From: Persicitalea sp038242095
GTDB taxonomy: Bacteria > Bacteroidota > Bacteroidia > Cytophagales > Spirosomataceae
NCBI GenBank assembly: GCA_038242095.1
Contig: JBBSSJ010000211.1
Location: 1-8,154 of the forward strand
DNA: 8,154 nucleotides
Direction of reading: 5' to 3'
Shown here: piece by piece, positions 1 to 5,803 of the stretch
Position numbering within the stretch: the first letter of the stretch is position 1
How the letters are laid out: every line of letters starts with the position of its first letter
Translations under genes and position numbers: made by a program
The notes under the pieces: generated by a model
What the model saw: the letters and a program-made list of their open reading frames with translations, nothing else
Databases searched by the model: none
Told to the model about the DNA's origin: nothing

Positions 1-96
1 GAAGTTTGAAAGCAGTTTTCTAAAACGACTCTCATCATATCCAGTCACAGAACGCCACTTTCTTTCCGTTGTTAAACTCGTAGTTGAAATATTCAT
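1..96 (-). CDS. IS transposase, N-terminal part (IS5-like), runs off the left edge
   Basis: Read on the minus strand, ATG at 94-96 opens a frame that stays open to the window edge (32 codons). The residues include TERKWRSVTGYDESRF followed by RKLLSNF. This resembles the N-terminal helix of IS5-type DDE transposases common in Bacteroidota, where a basic/aromatic stretch and a TG-x(4)-F pattern precede the helix-turn-helix; that is recognition from memory, not a search. The catalytic DDE residues would lie outside the window. An exact Bacteroidota-type -7 box (TATTTTTG) lies just upstream, which supports this strand over the competing plus-strand frame. The next upstream in-frame stop on the minus strand is at 121-123, so the ATG is the only good start. 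The short length seen is the main uncertainty. Confidence 0.55.
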   Translation of the reverse strand, partial: MNISTTSLTTERKWRSVTGYDESRFRKLLSNF

Positions 97-101
97 AGCA
101 C

Positions 102-132
102 CAAAAATACATTTATATTCCTATTGCAACAA
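102..132 (-). promoter_or_regulatory. Bacteroidota-type promoter for the transposase
   Basis: The minus strand reads TTG (130-132), 20 nt, then TATTTTTG (102-109), an exact match to TAnnTTTG with an acceptable TTG spacing. A second TTG (127-129) gives a 17-nt spacing. The -7 box ends only five bases before the ATG at 96, so a transcript from it would be leaderless or nearly so. Confidence 0.5.
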
Positions 133-354
133 GTCTATTTAGTTAAAAGCCAGCCAATTAGCGACCGCGATAAAGACAATATTTTGCGTAATATCTCTGT
201 AATTAGATATTTTAATAAAACAGTAATTATTTTTAAAATCGAGTCTGGCGATACCCCCTCAGTATATGATGGAAAATATTTCGTTCGACATGGAAGTAAC
301 GTAGATGAAGTAAAGGCTGAAAATTTTAGTCAACTATTCTCTCGTTTCAAATAA
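124..354 (+). pseudogene. C-terminal remnant of a Schlafen/AlbA_2-like (divergent AAA-4) gene
   Basis: A frame of 76 codons is open from a TTG at 124 to TAA at 352-354. Residues 31-61 (strand NKTVIIFKIESGD, then KYFVRHGSNV) match the pattern of the AlbA_2/Schlafen ATP-binding-like domain, where a hydrophobic strand and 'P-x-Y' lead to YYVRxGSSN. A short acidic/helical tail ending FSQLFSRFK follows. The family's N-terminal half, including its nucleotide-binding region, is missing. The first residues (about 1-5) probably derive from the IS end and the TTG is unlikely to be a true start. The frame is closed upstream by stops at 73-75 and 85-87. Family members are ATPase-like or nuclease-associated proteins and transcriptional regulators, sometimes found in defence loci; no function is claimed for this fragment. 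The domain call is by eye. Confidence 0.45.
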
Positions 355-654
355 AGGCTTTTAGGGTAGCTAAGATCTTATCACTAGTTGCGTATATATG
401 CTCTTTCTAATTGGTAACCAAAACGAACTAAGAGTTGGAATAAGTATCATGTATGTGTCCTATTTTGTAAAGCTTACCAGAATTTGTGAACAGGATGTTT
501 TATCTGACGTTTATAATTTGATTTGGCCAATTACATCTGTAACTAGAAATTTAAAACAGTTATTGACTCAATCCTAATTTACAATCTAATCCTCGTAAAA
601 TACATTTTAGTTTCTCATGTAATTTGAAAATGTGCCAATTGGAATCCGTTACAA
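355..654. other. AT-rich gene-poor stretch
   Basis: About 300 bases between the AlbA_2 remnant and the trxA terminator. Apart from one doubtful small ORF (398-577, listed separately) no gene, RNA gene, repeat or exact TAnnTTTG box was found on either strand. The base composition is clearly lower in G+C than the housekeeping genes to the right, which suggests decayed accessory DNA. Confidence 0.6.
398..577 (+). CDS. Possible small hypothetical protein, 59 aa (doubtful)
   Basis: ATG at 398-400 opens a 59-codon frame ending TAA at 575-577, with a second in-frame ATG at 449 (42 codons). The predicted protein begins MLFLIGNQNELRV and has a mixed hydrophobic middle (MYVSYFVKL) and a polar C-terminus. 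No known motif, signal peptide or convincing membrane segment is visible, and there is no recognisable promoter upstream. In AT-rich DNA an open frame of this size is not strong evidence, and it could equally be a degraded remnant of the accessory region. I do not recognise it. Confidence 0.15.
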   Translation: MLFLIGNQNELRVGISIMYVSYFVKLTRICEQDVLSDVYNLIWPITSVTRNLKQLLTQS

Positions 655-690
655 ACACAAAAAAAGCCCCGACCATAAGTCGGGGCTTTT
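655..690 (-). terminator. Rho-independent terminator of trxA
   Basis: The perfect inverted repeat 662-673 / 679-690 (AAAAGCCCCGAC with its complement) has a 5-nt loop. Eight of the 12 pairs are the GC-rich GCCCCGAC arm. On the minus strand it is followed by a run of seven T, as expected of an intrinsic terminator. It lies 21 nt past the trxA stop codon. On the plus strand the T-run is only four long and belongs to the stem, so it should act mainly on minus-strand transcripts. Confidence 0.9.
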
Positions 691-711
691 CCAATAAAAA
701 GTATTTATTAC

Positions 712-1044
712 TTATTCAGCAACTTCCAGTTGCTCGTTCAGTTTCTGCTCCAAAACAGACTTGGGTACCGCGCCGACTACTTTGTCGACCAGCTCGCCGT
801 TTTTGAAAATCATCAGAGTGGGGATGCTGCGAATGCCAAATTTGGCGGGAACCTGCGAGTTAGCGTCGACGTCCATTTTGCCAATGACCACTTTGCCTTC
901 GAATTCGCCGGCCAATTGCTCGACCACCGGGCCGATCATCTTGCAGGGACCGCACCATTCCGCCCAAAAATCAACCAATACGGGTTTATCGCCCTTTATA
1001 AGTTCATCAAAATTGTTATCTGTTACTTCGAGTGCTTTTGCCAT
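712..1044 (-). CDS. trxA: Thioredoxin
   Basis: A 110-aa cytoplasmic thioredoxin, the dithiol-disulfide oxidoreductase that is reduced by thioredoxin reductase and passes electrons to ribonucleotide reductase, peroxiredoxins, methionine sulfoxide reductase and other targets. The active site WCGPC is at residues 30-34, the buried aspartate of the VDFW strand is D25, and the cis-proline is P75 in SIPT. Length and fold order (strand NFDELI...VLVDFWAEWC, later PTLMIFKNGE, final helix) match canonical bacterial TrxA with no signal peptide. The ATG at 1042-1044 gives the normal N-terminus (MAKALEVTDNNF). No Shine-Dalgarno sequence is visible, as usual in Bacteroidota. It is the last gene of the minus-strand block, 86 bp after dnaE, and is followed by a strong terminator. 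It may be read from dnaE and from a weak promoter in the gap. Confidence 0.97.
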   Translation of the reverse strand: MAKALEVTDNNFDELIKGDKPVLVDFWAEWCGPCKMIGPVVEQLAGEFEGKVVIGKMDVDANSQVPAKFGIRSIPTLMIFKNGELVDKVVGAVPKSVLEQKLNEQLEVAE

Positions 1045-1072
1045 GATTATGATTTCAAGGTGGTTTGTTTAA

Positions 1073-1104
1073 TTTAAATACTAAACCTTCCGCGTCGCTC
1101 CAAA
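1073..1104 (-). promoter_or_regulatory. Weak candidate promoter for trxA
   Basis: In the dnaE-trxA gap the minus strand reads TTTG (1101-1104), 20 nt, then TATTTAAA (1073-1080). The spacing suits a Bacteroidota sigma factor promoter, but the -7 box matches TAnnTTTG imperfectly (TTAA instead of TTTG). The expected start of transcription would leave a leader of roughly 20 nt before the trxA ATG. Confidence 0.25.
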
Positions 1105-1130
1105 AGTTCCTAATAGTCGCGGGGATCGGA

Positions 1131-4100
1131 TTAGTTCAGCGAAAGCTCTACGCCCTCCAGTACTTTCAGGGTATCAAACAGTTCGTTGGATGCATCCACC
1201 TGATAAGTTCTTGACAGCATCTGCACTTCCAGCCGACTCTCGGGGTCCAGGATAGAAAGGCTCAGCGTACACTTGCCAGGATGCACTTTAAGCGCATCGT
1301 TCAAAAGCTTGACAAATTGCTCGTCGATGTTGTCGAGCATACATTGCACCTTCACTTCTTTGCACATCTTCTCCCGAATCTCGGTGAGAAGCTGGATGTT
1401 GGCGATTTTGAATTCAAACTGATCCTCGTTATAGTATCGACTCTGCACTTTCCCTTTCATGTACAGAAAGTTACCGACTTGCAGGTAGTTTTTCATCCGC
1501 ACCATATCGTCCCCACCAAGTAGCATTTCCAACGAACCCCGGTAATCCTCGATCTTGAAAATCACAAAGGGACTTCCCCGTTTCGAAACCCTTTCCATCA
1601 CGCTGGTTACGATGCCCGCGATGCTGATATCCTTGCCCAGGTAGATCGGGTGCGTCATTTCTTCGGGAATGTCCATCACCTTTTCAAGGGTGCAGGTGCA
1701 GAAATTGTCCATTTCCAGCCGAAAGCTGTCGAGTGGATGCCCTGATATATAGAAGCCCACCACTTCCTGTTCGTGGCGGAGTTTCTGCAAATCGCCCCAC
1801 GCCTCAACCACTGGAATCGAAAACTTACTCATGCCTGAGGTACTACTACCGACGCCGCCGAAAAGCGACACCTGGGCAGAGTCTTTTTCAGCTTGAATCG
1901 TGTTGCCGTAGCGAATGAGTTTTTCAATCAAATTGCTGTTGCTGCTGTCGCCCACCTCGGCCTCGAAGAATTGCGCCCGGTGCATGTCTTCAAAGCAATC
2001 GAAGGCCCCGGCGTAAGCCAGACTCTCGATGGTTTTCTTATTGACCGTGCGAAGCTCGATGCGGGTGATGAAATCAAAAATATCTGCGAAAGGACCATTC
2101 GTCGCGCGCTCGGCGATGATGGATTCCACGGCCGCATCGCCCGTACCTTTGATGCCGGCCAGACCAAAGCGGATTTCGCCTTTTTGGTTAGGATTGAATT
2201 GGCGATCCGATTCGTTGATGTCAGGCCCCAGCACCGGAATACCGATGTTCCGACATTCCTCCAAGAAGAAGGTGATTTTTTCGATGTTGCCCAGCGAGCT
2301 TGTCATCACGGCCGACATGTACTCGGCTTTGTAGTGGGTTTTGAGGTAGGCCGTTTGATAGGCCACAAAAGCGTAGCAGGTCGAGTGCGATTTATTGAAA
2401 GCGTATGAGGCAAACGCTTCCCAGTCCGTCCAAATCTTGTTGAGCTTCTTCTTGTCAAGCCCACGCTCCGCACCGCCGTCCATGAAGTAGCCCTTCATCT
2501 TGTTCAGCGTCTCAATCTGCTTTTTACCCATTGCCTTCCGTAAAGTATCCGCCTGGCCTTTGGTAAAGCCCGCCAGTTTCTGCGACAGCAGCATCACCTG
2601 CTCCTGATAAACGGTAATGCCGTAGGTATCACCCAGGTACTCTTCTAACTCGGGCAAATCGTACTCGATGGGCTCCTGGCCGTGTTTGCGGCGGATAAAG
2701 TTGGGAATATAGGCCAGCGGACCCGGACGATATAAAGCGTTCATAGCGATGAGGTCCTCGAAGCGGTCGGGCACCAGCTCGCGCATGTACTTCTTCATGC
2801 CATCCGATTCGAACTGGAAAATGGCATTAGTTTCGCCGCGTTGGAAGAGCTCGTACACCTTCATGTCGTCCAATGGAATCTCGTCGATTTCGATCTCGAT
2901 GCCGTGGTTGAGCTTTATGAGCCGCAAAGCTTCCTTGATGATCGTCAGGTTTTTGAGCCCCAAAAAATCCATCTTGATAACGCCCGCATCCTCAATAATT
3001 TTACCCTGATATTGGGTAATCAAAAACTCAGATTCCTTGGAAGTGGATACGGGGATAATCTCGGTGAGGTCGCTGGGCGCGATAATGATGCCCGCCGCGT
3101 GGATACCCACGTTACGGACAGTCCCTTCGAGTCGCTGCGCCTCGGCCAATACCTGGGCGGCCATATCTTTGCCCTGCGCCAATTTGCGCATTTGCTTGAC
3201 ATTTTCCATCTCGTCGTGCCCGATGCCCTCGCGCTTCATCAGGCTATCGTTGCCTTCCAGCGGTGCGTTGAAAATCCGGTTCAACGTCATGTTGTAAGCG
3301 GGCTTGTCGGGCACCAGCTTTACCAGTGCATTGGCCTCAGCCAAGGGAAAGTCCAATACCCGTGCTACGTCCTTAATTGCCGACTTAGCTGCCATCGTAC
3401 CGTACGTAACGATCTGCGCCACTTGATTTTTACCATATTTTTTGACTACATAATCTATTACCTTTTGCCGCCCTTCATCGTCAAAGTCGGTGTCGATATC
3501 GGGGAGTGAAATCCGGTCTGGATTCAGGAAACGCTCAAACAGCAGATCGTACTTGATGGGATCGATGTTTGTGATTCCCGTGGCGTAGGCCACCACCGAA
3601 CCGGCCGCCGAACCGCGGCCCGGACCAATGAAAACGCCCATTTTGCGGCCCGCGTCGATAAAGTCGGCCACGATCAGGAAGTAACCCGGAAAGCCCATAC
3701 TGCGGATGACCTCAAGCTCAAAGTTGATTCGCTCCTCAATTTCGGGGGTAATCGTACCATACTTTTTGCGCGCGCCTTCAAACGTAAGGTGGTTTAAGTA
3801 CTCCCACTGGTTAAGCACATCAGCCGTCAGTTCTTTCTTACCCGAAAAATCGGAGAGCGTATGCGTCTTAAATTCCTCAGGAATCGGAAAGTTAGGCAGC
3901 ATAATATCTTTCTGCAATTGCAGGTTCTTGATCTTGCCGACGATTTCGTTGGTGTTGTCGATCGATTCCGGCAAGTCGTGAAACAACTGCGTCATTTCCT
4001 GCGTGTTCTTGAAATAGAACTGATCGTTGTAAAACGCGAAGCGCGAGCCCTTTGGAATTCCCTTATCGTCGTCAATATCCTTAGCCGAAGGCGTACTTTT

Positions 4101-4787
4101 CTTATCACCTGTATTGATACACAGCAAGATGTCGTGCGCATTCCAATCCTCCTGCTCCACGTAATGGGAATCGTTGGATGCAATAATTTTTACATTGTGC
4201 TTGCGGGCAAAGCGTACGAGAACCTCATTCACAATCAACTGCTCGCGAATATCGTGGCGTTGTAATTCGATGTAATAGTCCTCGCCAAACATGTTGAGCC
4301 ACCACTTGAATTCTTTCTCGCCCGCTTCCTCACCCTTTTTTATGATCGCCTTAGGCACCGACGCGCCGATACAACAAGTGGTAGCGATCAATCCCTCGTG
4401 GTACTGTTCGATCAGTTGCTTATCGATGCGGGGATATTTACCGTACATACCCTCGATGTAGCCCAGCGAACAAAGTTTAACCAGGTTTTTATAGCCGATT
4501 TCGTCCTTGGCCAGCAAAAGCTGGTGGTAACGAACGTCTTTATTTTCCTTGGTGAACTGCTGTTTGTGACGGTCCTCCACCACATAAAATTCGCATCCCA
4601 CGATGGGTTTGACGCCCTGCTTGTTGCCCTCGGCTACAAATTCGAACACGCCGAACATATTACCGTGGTCGGTAATCGCTACGGCGGGCATATTATCCTC
4701 CTTGGCTTTTTTGAATAATTTCTTGATATCCGCCGCGCCATCGAGCAGCGAGAATTGGGTATGGCAGTGGAGGTGGGAGAATTGCAC
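1131..4787 (-). CDS. dnaE: DNA polymerase III subunit alpha (replicative polymerase)
   Basis: A 1218-aa C-family DNA polymerase, the synthesising subunit of the replisome. In order: a PHP domain (about 1-300) with HLHCHT (H7, H9), ITDHGN (D40, H41), GCEFYV (E66), YHQLLL (H88) and NDSHY (D206, H208); a polymerase core with GPGRGSAAGS (388-397), LPDIDTDF carrying catalytic D432 and D434, and MDFLGL carrying D607; then YQEQVM (727-732), an internal clamp-binding motif QVSLF (972-976) and an OB fold (about 1053-1135). The metal-binding PHP residues look intact, unlike the degenerate E. coli PHP domain, so it may keep its own 3'-5' proofreading; that is inference. The start is GTG at 4785-4787: an in-frame stop lies at 4803-4805 and no other usual start codon lies between them. 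The protein begins MQFSHLHCHTQFSLLDG, as in relatives. No intein or frameshift is seen. It lies 45 bp after the DUF2461 gene and is followed by trxA. Confidence 0.97.
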   Translation of the reverse strand: MQFSHLHCHTQFSLLDGAADIKKLFKKAKEDNMPAVAITDHGNMFGVFEFVAEGNKQGVKPIVGCEFYVVEDRHKQQFTKENKDVRYHQLLLAKDEIGYKNLVKLCSLGYIEGMYGKYPRIDKQLIEQYHEGLIATTCCIGASVPKAIIKKGEEAGEKEFKWWLNMFGEDYYIELQRHDIREQLIVNEVLVRFARKHNVKIIASNDSHYVEQEDWNAHDILLCINTGDKKSTPSAKDIDDDKGIPKGSRFAFYNDQFYFKNTQEMTQLFHDLPESIDNTNEIVGKIKNLQLQKDIMLPNFPIPEEFKTHTLSDFSGKKELTADVLNQWEYLNHLTFEGARKKYGTITPEIEERINFELEVIRSMGFPGYFLIVADFIDAGRKMGVFIGPGRGSAAGSVVAYATGITNIDPIKYDLLFERFLNPDRISLPDIDTDFDDEGRQKVIDYVVKKYGKNQVAQIVTYGTMAAKSAIKDVARVLDFPLAEANALVKLVPDKPAYNMTLNRIFNAPLEGNDSLMKREGIGHDEMENVKQMRKLAQGKDMAAQVLAEAQRLEGTVRNVGIHAAGIIIAPSDLTEIIPVSTSKESEFLITQYQGKIIEDAGVIKMDFLGLKNLTIIKEALRLIKLNHGIEIEIDEIPLDDMKVYELFQRGETNAIFQFESDGMKKYMRELVPDRFEDLIAMNALYRPGPLAYIPNFIRRKHGQEPIEYDLPELEEYLGDTYGITVYQEQVMLLSQKLAGFTKGQADTLRKAMGKKQIETLNKMKGYFMDGGAERGLDKKKLNKIWTDWEAFASYAFNKSHSTCYAFVAYQTAYLKTHYKAEYMSAVMTSSLGNIEKITFFLEECRNIGIPVLGPDINESDRQFNPNQKGEIRFGLAGIKGTGDAAVESIIAERATNGPFADIFDFITRIELRTVNKKTIESLAYAGAFDCFEDMHRAQFFEAEVGDSSNSNLIEKLIRYGNTIQAEKDSAQVSLFGGVGSSTSGMSKFSIPVVEAWGDLQKLRHEQEVVGFYISGHPLDSFRLEMDNFCTCTLEKVMDIPEEMTHPIYLGKDISIAGIVTSVMERVSKRGSPFVIFKIEDYRGSLEMLLGGDDMVRMKNYLQVGNFLYMKGKVQSRYYNEDQFEFKIANIQLLTEIREKMCKEVKVQCMLDNIDEQFVKLLNDALKVHPGKCTLSLSILDPESRLEVQMLSRTYQVDASNELFDTLKVLEGVELSLN

Positions 4788-4792
4788 TTCGT

Positions 4793-4813
4793 GAATTATG
4801 AATTATGAGATAT
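4793..4813 (-). repeat. 7-bp tandem AT-rich array before dnaE
   Basis: On the plus strand three consecutive heptads read GAATTAT, GAATTAT, GAGATAT (4793-4799, 4800-4806, 4807-4813). They begin five bases before the dnaE GTG, relative to its direction, and run straight into a GC-rich core. The first two are identical and the third differs at two positions. They fall where the dnaE ribosome-binding region would be. Confidence 0.6.
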
Positions 4814-4832
4814 GACGGGGGCGCCCGCGCGC
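4814..4832 (+). repeat. GC-rich intergenic repeat, copy A
   Basis: GACGGGGGCGCCCGCGCGC shares 16 of 19 positions with copy B at 5534-5552 in the same orientation. It contains the perfect 8-bp palindrome GGGCGCCC. It is bracketed by a 7-bp direct repeat TTATGAG at 4803-4809 and 4833-4839; the second of these forms the stop codon and last codons of the DUF2461 gene. Confidence 0.55.
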
Positions 4833-5507
4833 TTATGAGTGTTCCTTTTCGTCGTGAAAAATATAGTTCAGGAAATCACAGTAAGGCTTTACAATGTCAA
4901 TTCCCTGCATGATCTTGGGGACGAAGTCTTTTGACAGCACTTCTTTATCCTTAAAACGATGCAGGAAGAACAACTCTTTACGGCGAAGGAGTTCTATTTC
5001 GGGGTGATCTTTGGTGAAGCCCTTGGGGCTCGTTTTGATTGACTCCCCATCAACTTCGGGAAAAAAGGCCCGAAACGTCTCACTCTCAATTATCTTTTTG
5101 AGCTCGGCGGCGTTGTAATCGACTTCCTGCCGGAATTTGGCCAACTGCTCGGACGTCGGATTCCACATACCGGCACCCAGGAAAGTCTTGTCGCCGGGCT
5201 GGACTTGCAGGTAATAGTCGACGCGCCCCGAGTGTCGCCCGCCCGGCCCGATGGCCATGCCGAAATTATTCTTGTAGGGCCGCTTGTCTTTGGCAAATCG
5301 AATGTCGCGGTTGATTCGAAACACGCAATCTTTGGGTAAGGTATTCCCGAGTTCTTCAATTTTTTCGGTTTCGGCTAGCACTTCCGTTACCAGTTCAATA
5401 AAATTTTCTTTGGCGGTGTCGTAGCGCTTCCGGTTTTCCTGAAACCAGTCGCGGTTGTTGTTTTTGGCTAGATCGGTGAGGAATTTTAGGGTGTGGGGGG
5501 AAAGCAT
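4833..5507 (-). CDS. DUF2461 family protein (TIGR02453-like), function unknown
   Basis: A 224-aa soluble protein without signal peptide or membrane segments. It matches the DUF2461 family by its N-terminal pattern LKFL..L..NNNRDWFQENRKRY (8-29), the central FRINRDIRFAKDKRPYKNN (63-81), and YYLQVQPGDKTFLGAGMW (98-115). These conserved Arg/Lys/Asp clusters suggest a basic binding or catalytic site, but no biochemical activity is established that I know of. ATG at 5505-5507 fits the family N-terminus; upstream is AT-rich with no Shine-Dalgarno sequence. It reads toward dnaE with a 45-bp gap and may share its transcript. It is flanked closely by two related GC-rich repeats (4814-4832 and 5534-5552). 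The last two codons and the stop lie in repeat-derived sequence, so the C-terminal tail may vary between relatives. Confidence 0.88.
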   Translation of the reverse strand: MLSPHTLKFLTDLAKNNNRDWFQENRKRYDTAKENFIELVTEVLAETEKIEELGNTLPKDCVFRINRDIRFAKDKRPYKNNFGMAIGPGGRHSGRVDYYLQVQPGDKTFLGAGMWNPTSEQLAKFRQEVDYNAAELKKIIESETFRAFFPEVDGESIKTSPKGFTKDHPEIELLRRKELFFLHRFKDKEVLSKDFVPKIMQGIDIVKPYCDFLNYIFHDEKEHS

Positions 5508-5533
5508 TTTAATTGTGTAATTGTTGAATCATT

Positions 5534-5552
5534 GACGGGTACGCCCGCGCGG
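5534..5552 (+). repeat. GC-rich intergenic repeat, copy B
   Basis: GACGGGTACGCCCGCGCGG differs from copy A at three of 19 positions. The segment GGGTACGCCC can pair GGG with CCC around TACG. It is enclosed by a 9-bp direct repeat GTGTAATTG at 5515-5523 and 5555-5563. It lies 26 bp upstream of the DUF2461 start codon. Confidence 0.55.
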
Positions 5553-5767
5553 TCGTGTAATTGAAGTTTTGCTGTTTAGAGGGCGTTCTTTATTACTAGG
5601 GAGACGTAAAATTTGGCAGGTTCCTTAATTATCCGCTCCAATTTACCGAATTTTGGCTTTTCATACGCCTACAAAAGTTAAACCTTACACCGATAGATTA
5701 TTGACTAGAATTAGATTAGGACTTAACTTCCTCATTTATAAATAATCAAAAGTCGGGGTCCGAAATT

Positions 5768-5802
5768 TCTCATGTCTCATAAATCATATCTAATTATTCA
5801 TT
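5768..5802 (+). repeat. Degenerate 7-bp AT-rich array before trpS
   Basis: Five consecutive heptads read TCTCATG, TCTCATA, AATCATA, TCTAATT, ATTCATT, ending one base before the trpS ATG. The first three share the T/A-rich TCAT core, and the last two are more diverged. The array resembles the one before dnaE when both are read in gene direction (ATATCTC, ATAATTC, ATAATTC). Confidence 0.45.
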
Positions 5803-5803
5803 A

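Larger units (their letters stand above)
1..139 (-). mobile_element. End of an insertion sequence (outer boundary near 130-140, uncertain)
   Basis: The transposase start, its promoter and an adjacent truncated plus-strand gene suggest that this is the 5' end of an IS whose remainder lies to the left of the window. The terminal inverted repeat should fall between about 110 and 140; the stretch TAGACTTGTTGCAATAGG (minus strand, 122-139) is a candidate. The partner repeat and the target-site duplication cannot be seen, so the boundary is inferred. Beyond about 140 the plus-strand frame turns into an AlbA_2-like protein, which fits an insertion junction here. Confidence 0.4.
5508..5803. other. 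Divergent intergenic region between DUF2461 and trpS
   Basis: This 296-bp gap must hold promoters for both directions, but no exact TAnnTTTG box was found on either strand. The nearest are GAATTTTG at 5648-5655 (plus, one mismatch, no good -33) and, on the minus strand, TAACTTTTG at 5672-5680 (one base too long). TTG at 5701-5703 with TAACTTCC at 5724-5731 is another weak plus-strand pair. The left end holds the GC-rich copy B and its 9-bp flanks; the right end holds a 7-bp-period AT array. No hairpin, riboswitch, tRNA or small gene is recognised in the middle. Confidence 0.5.

Noticed and set aside
2..139. Plus-strand open frame entering from the left edge (46 codons to TAG at 137-139)
   Set aside because: It is antisense to the transposase-like frame, has no recognisable motif, and an open run of this length is not unusual. 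The minus-strand reading has a better protein match and a promoter.
624..806. Plus-strand 60-codon ORF
   Set aside because: It runs through the trxA terminator hairpin and antisense into the thioredoxin coding sequence.
730..1077. Plus-strand ORFs of 103-115 codons over trxA
   Set aside because: These are antisense frames of the unmistakable thioredoxin gene.
1893..4718. Several antisense ORFs of 80-222 codons within dnaE (for example 2841-3509 and 3861-4265)
   Set aside because: They are explained by the codon bias of dnaE on the other strand and show no family motif.
1131..4787. Intein or frameshift in the long dnaE gene
   Set aside because: The frame is continuous, all motifs are in order, and the 1218-aa length is normal for Bacteroidota DnaE; no intein splice motifs were seen.
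4788..4832. CRISPR-like alternation of repeats near dnaE
   Set aside because: Repeat units are 7 bp and contiguous, without unique spacers of regular length; no array and no cas gene is present.
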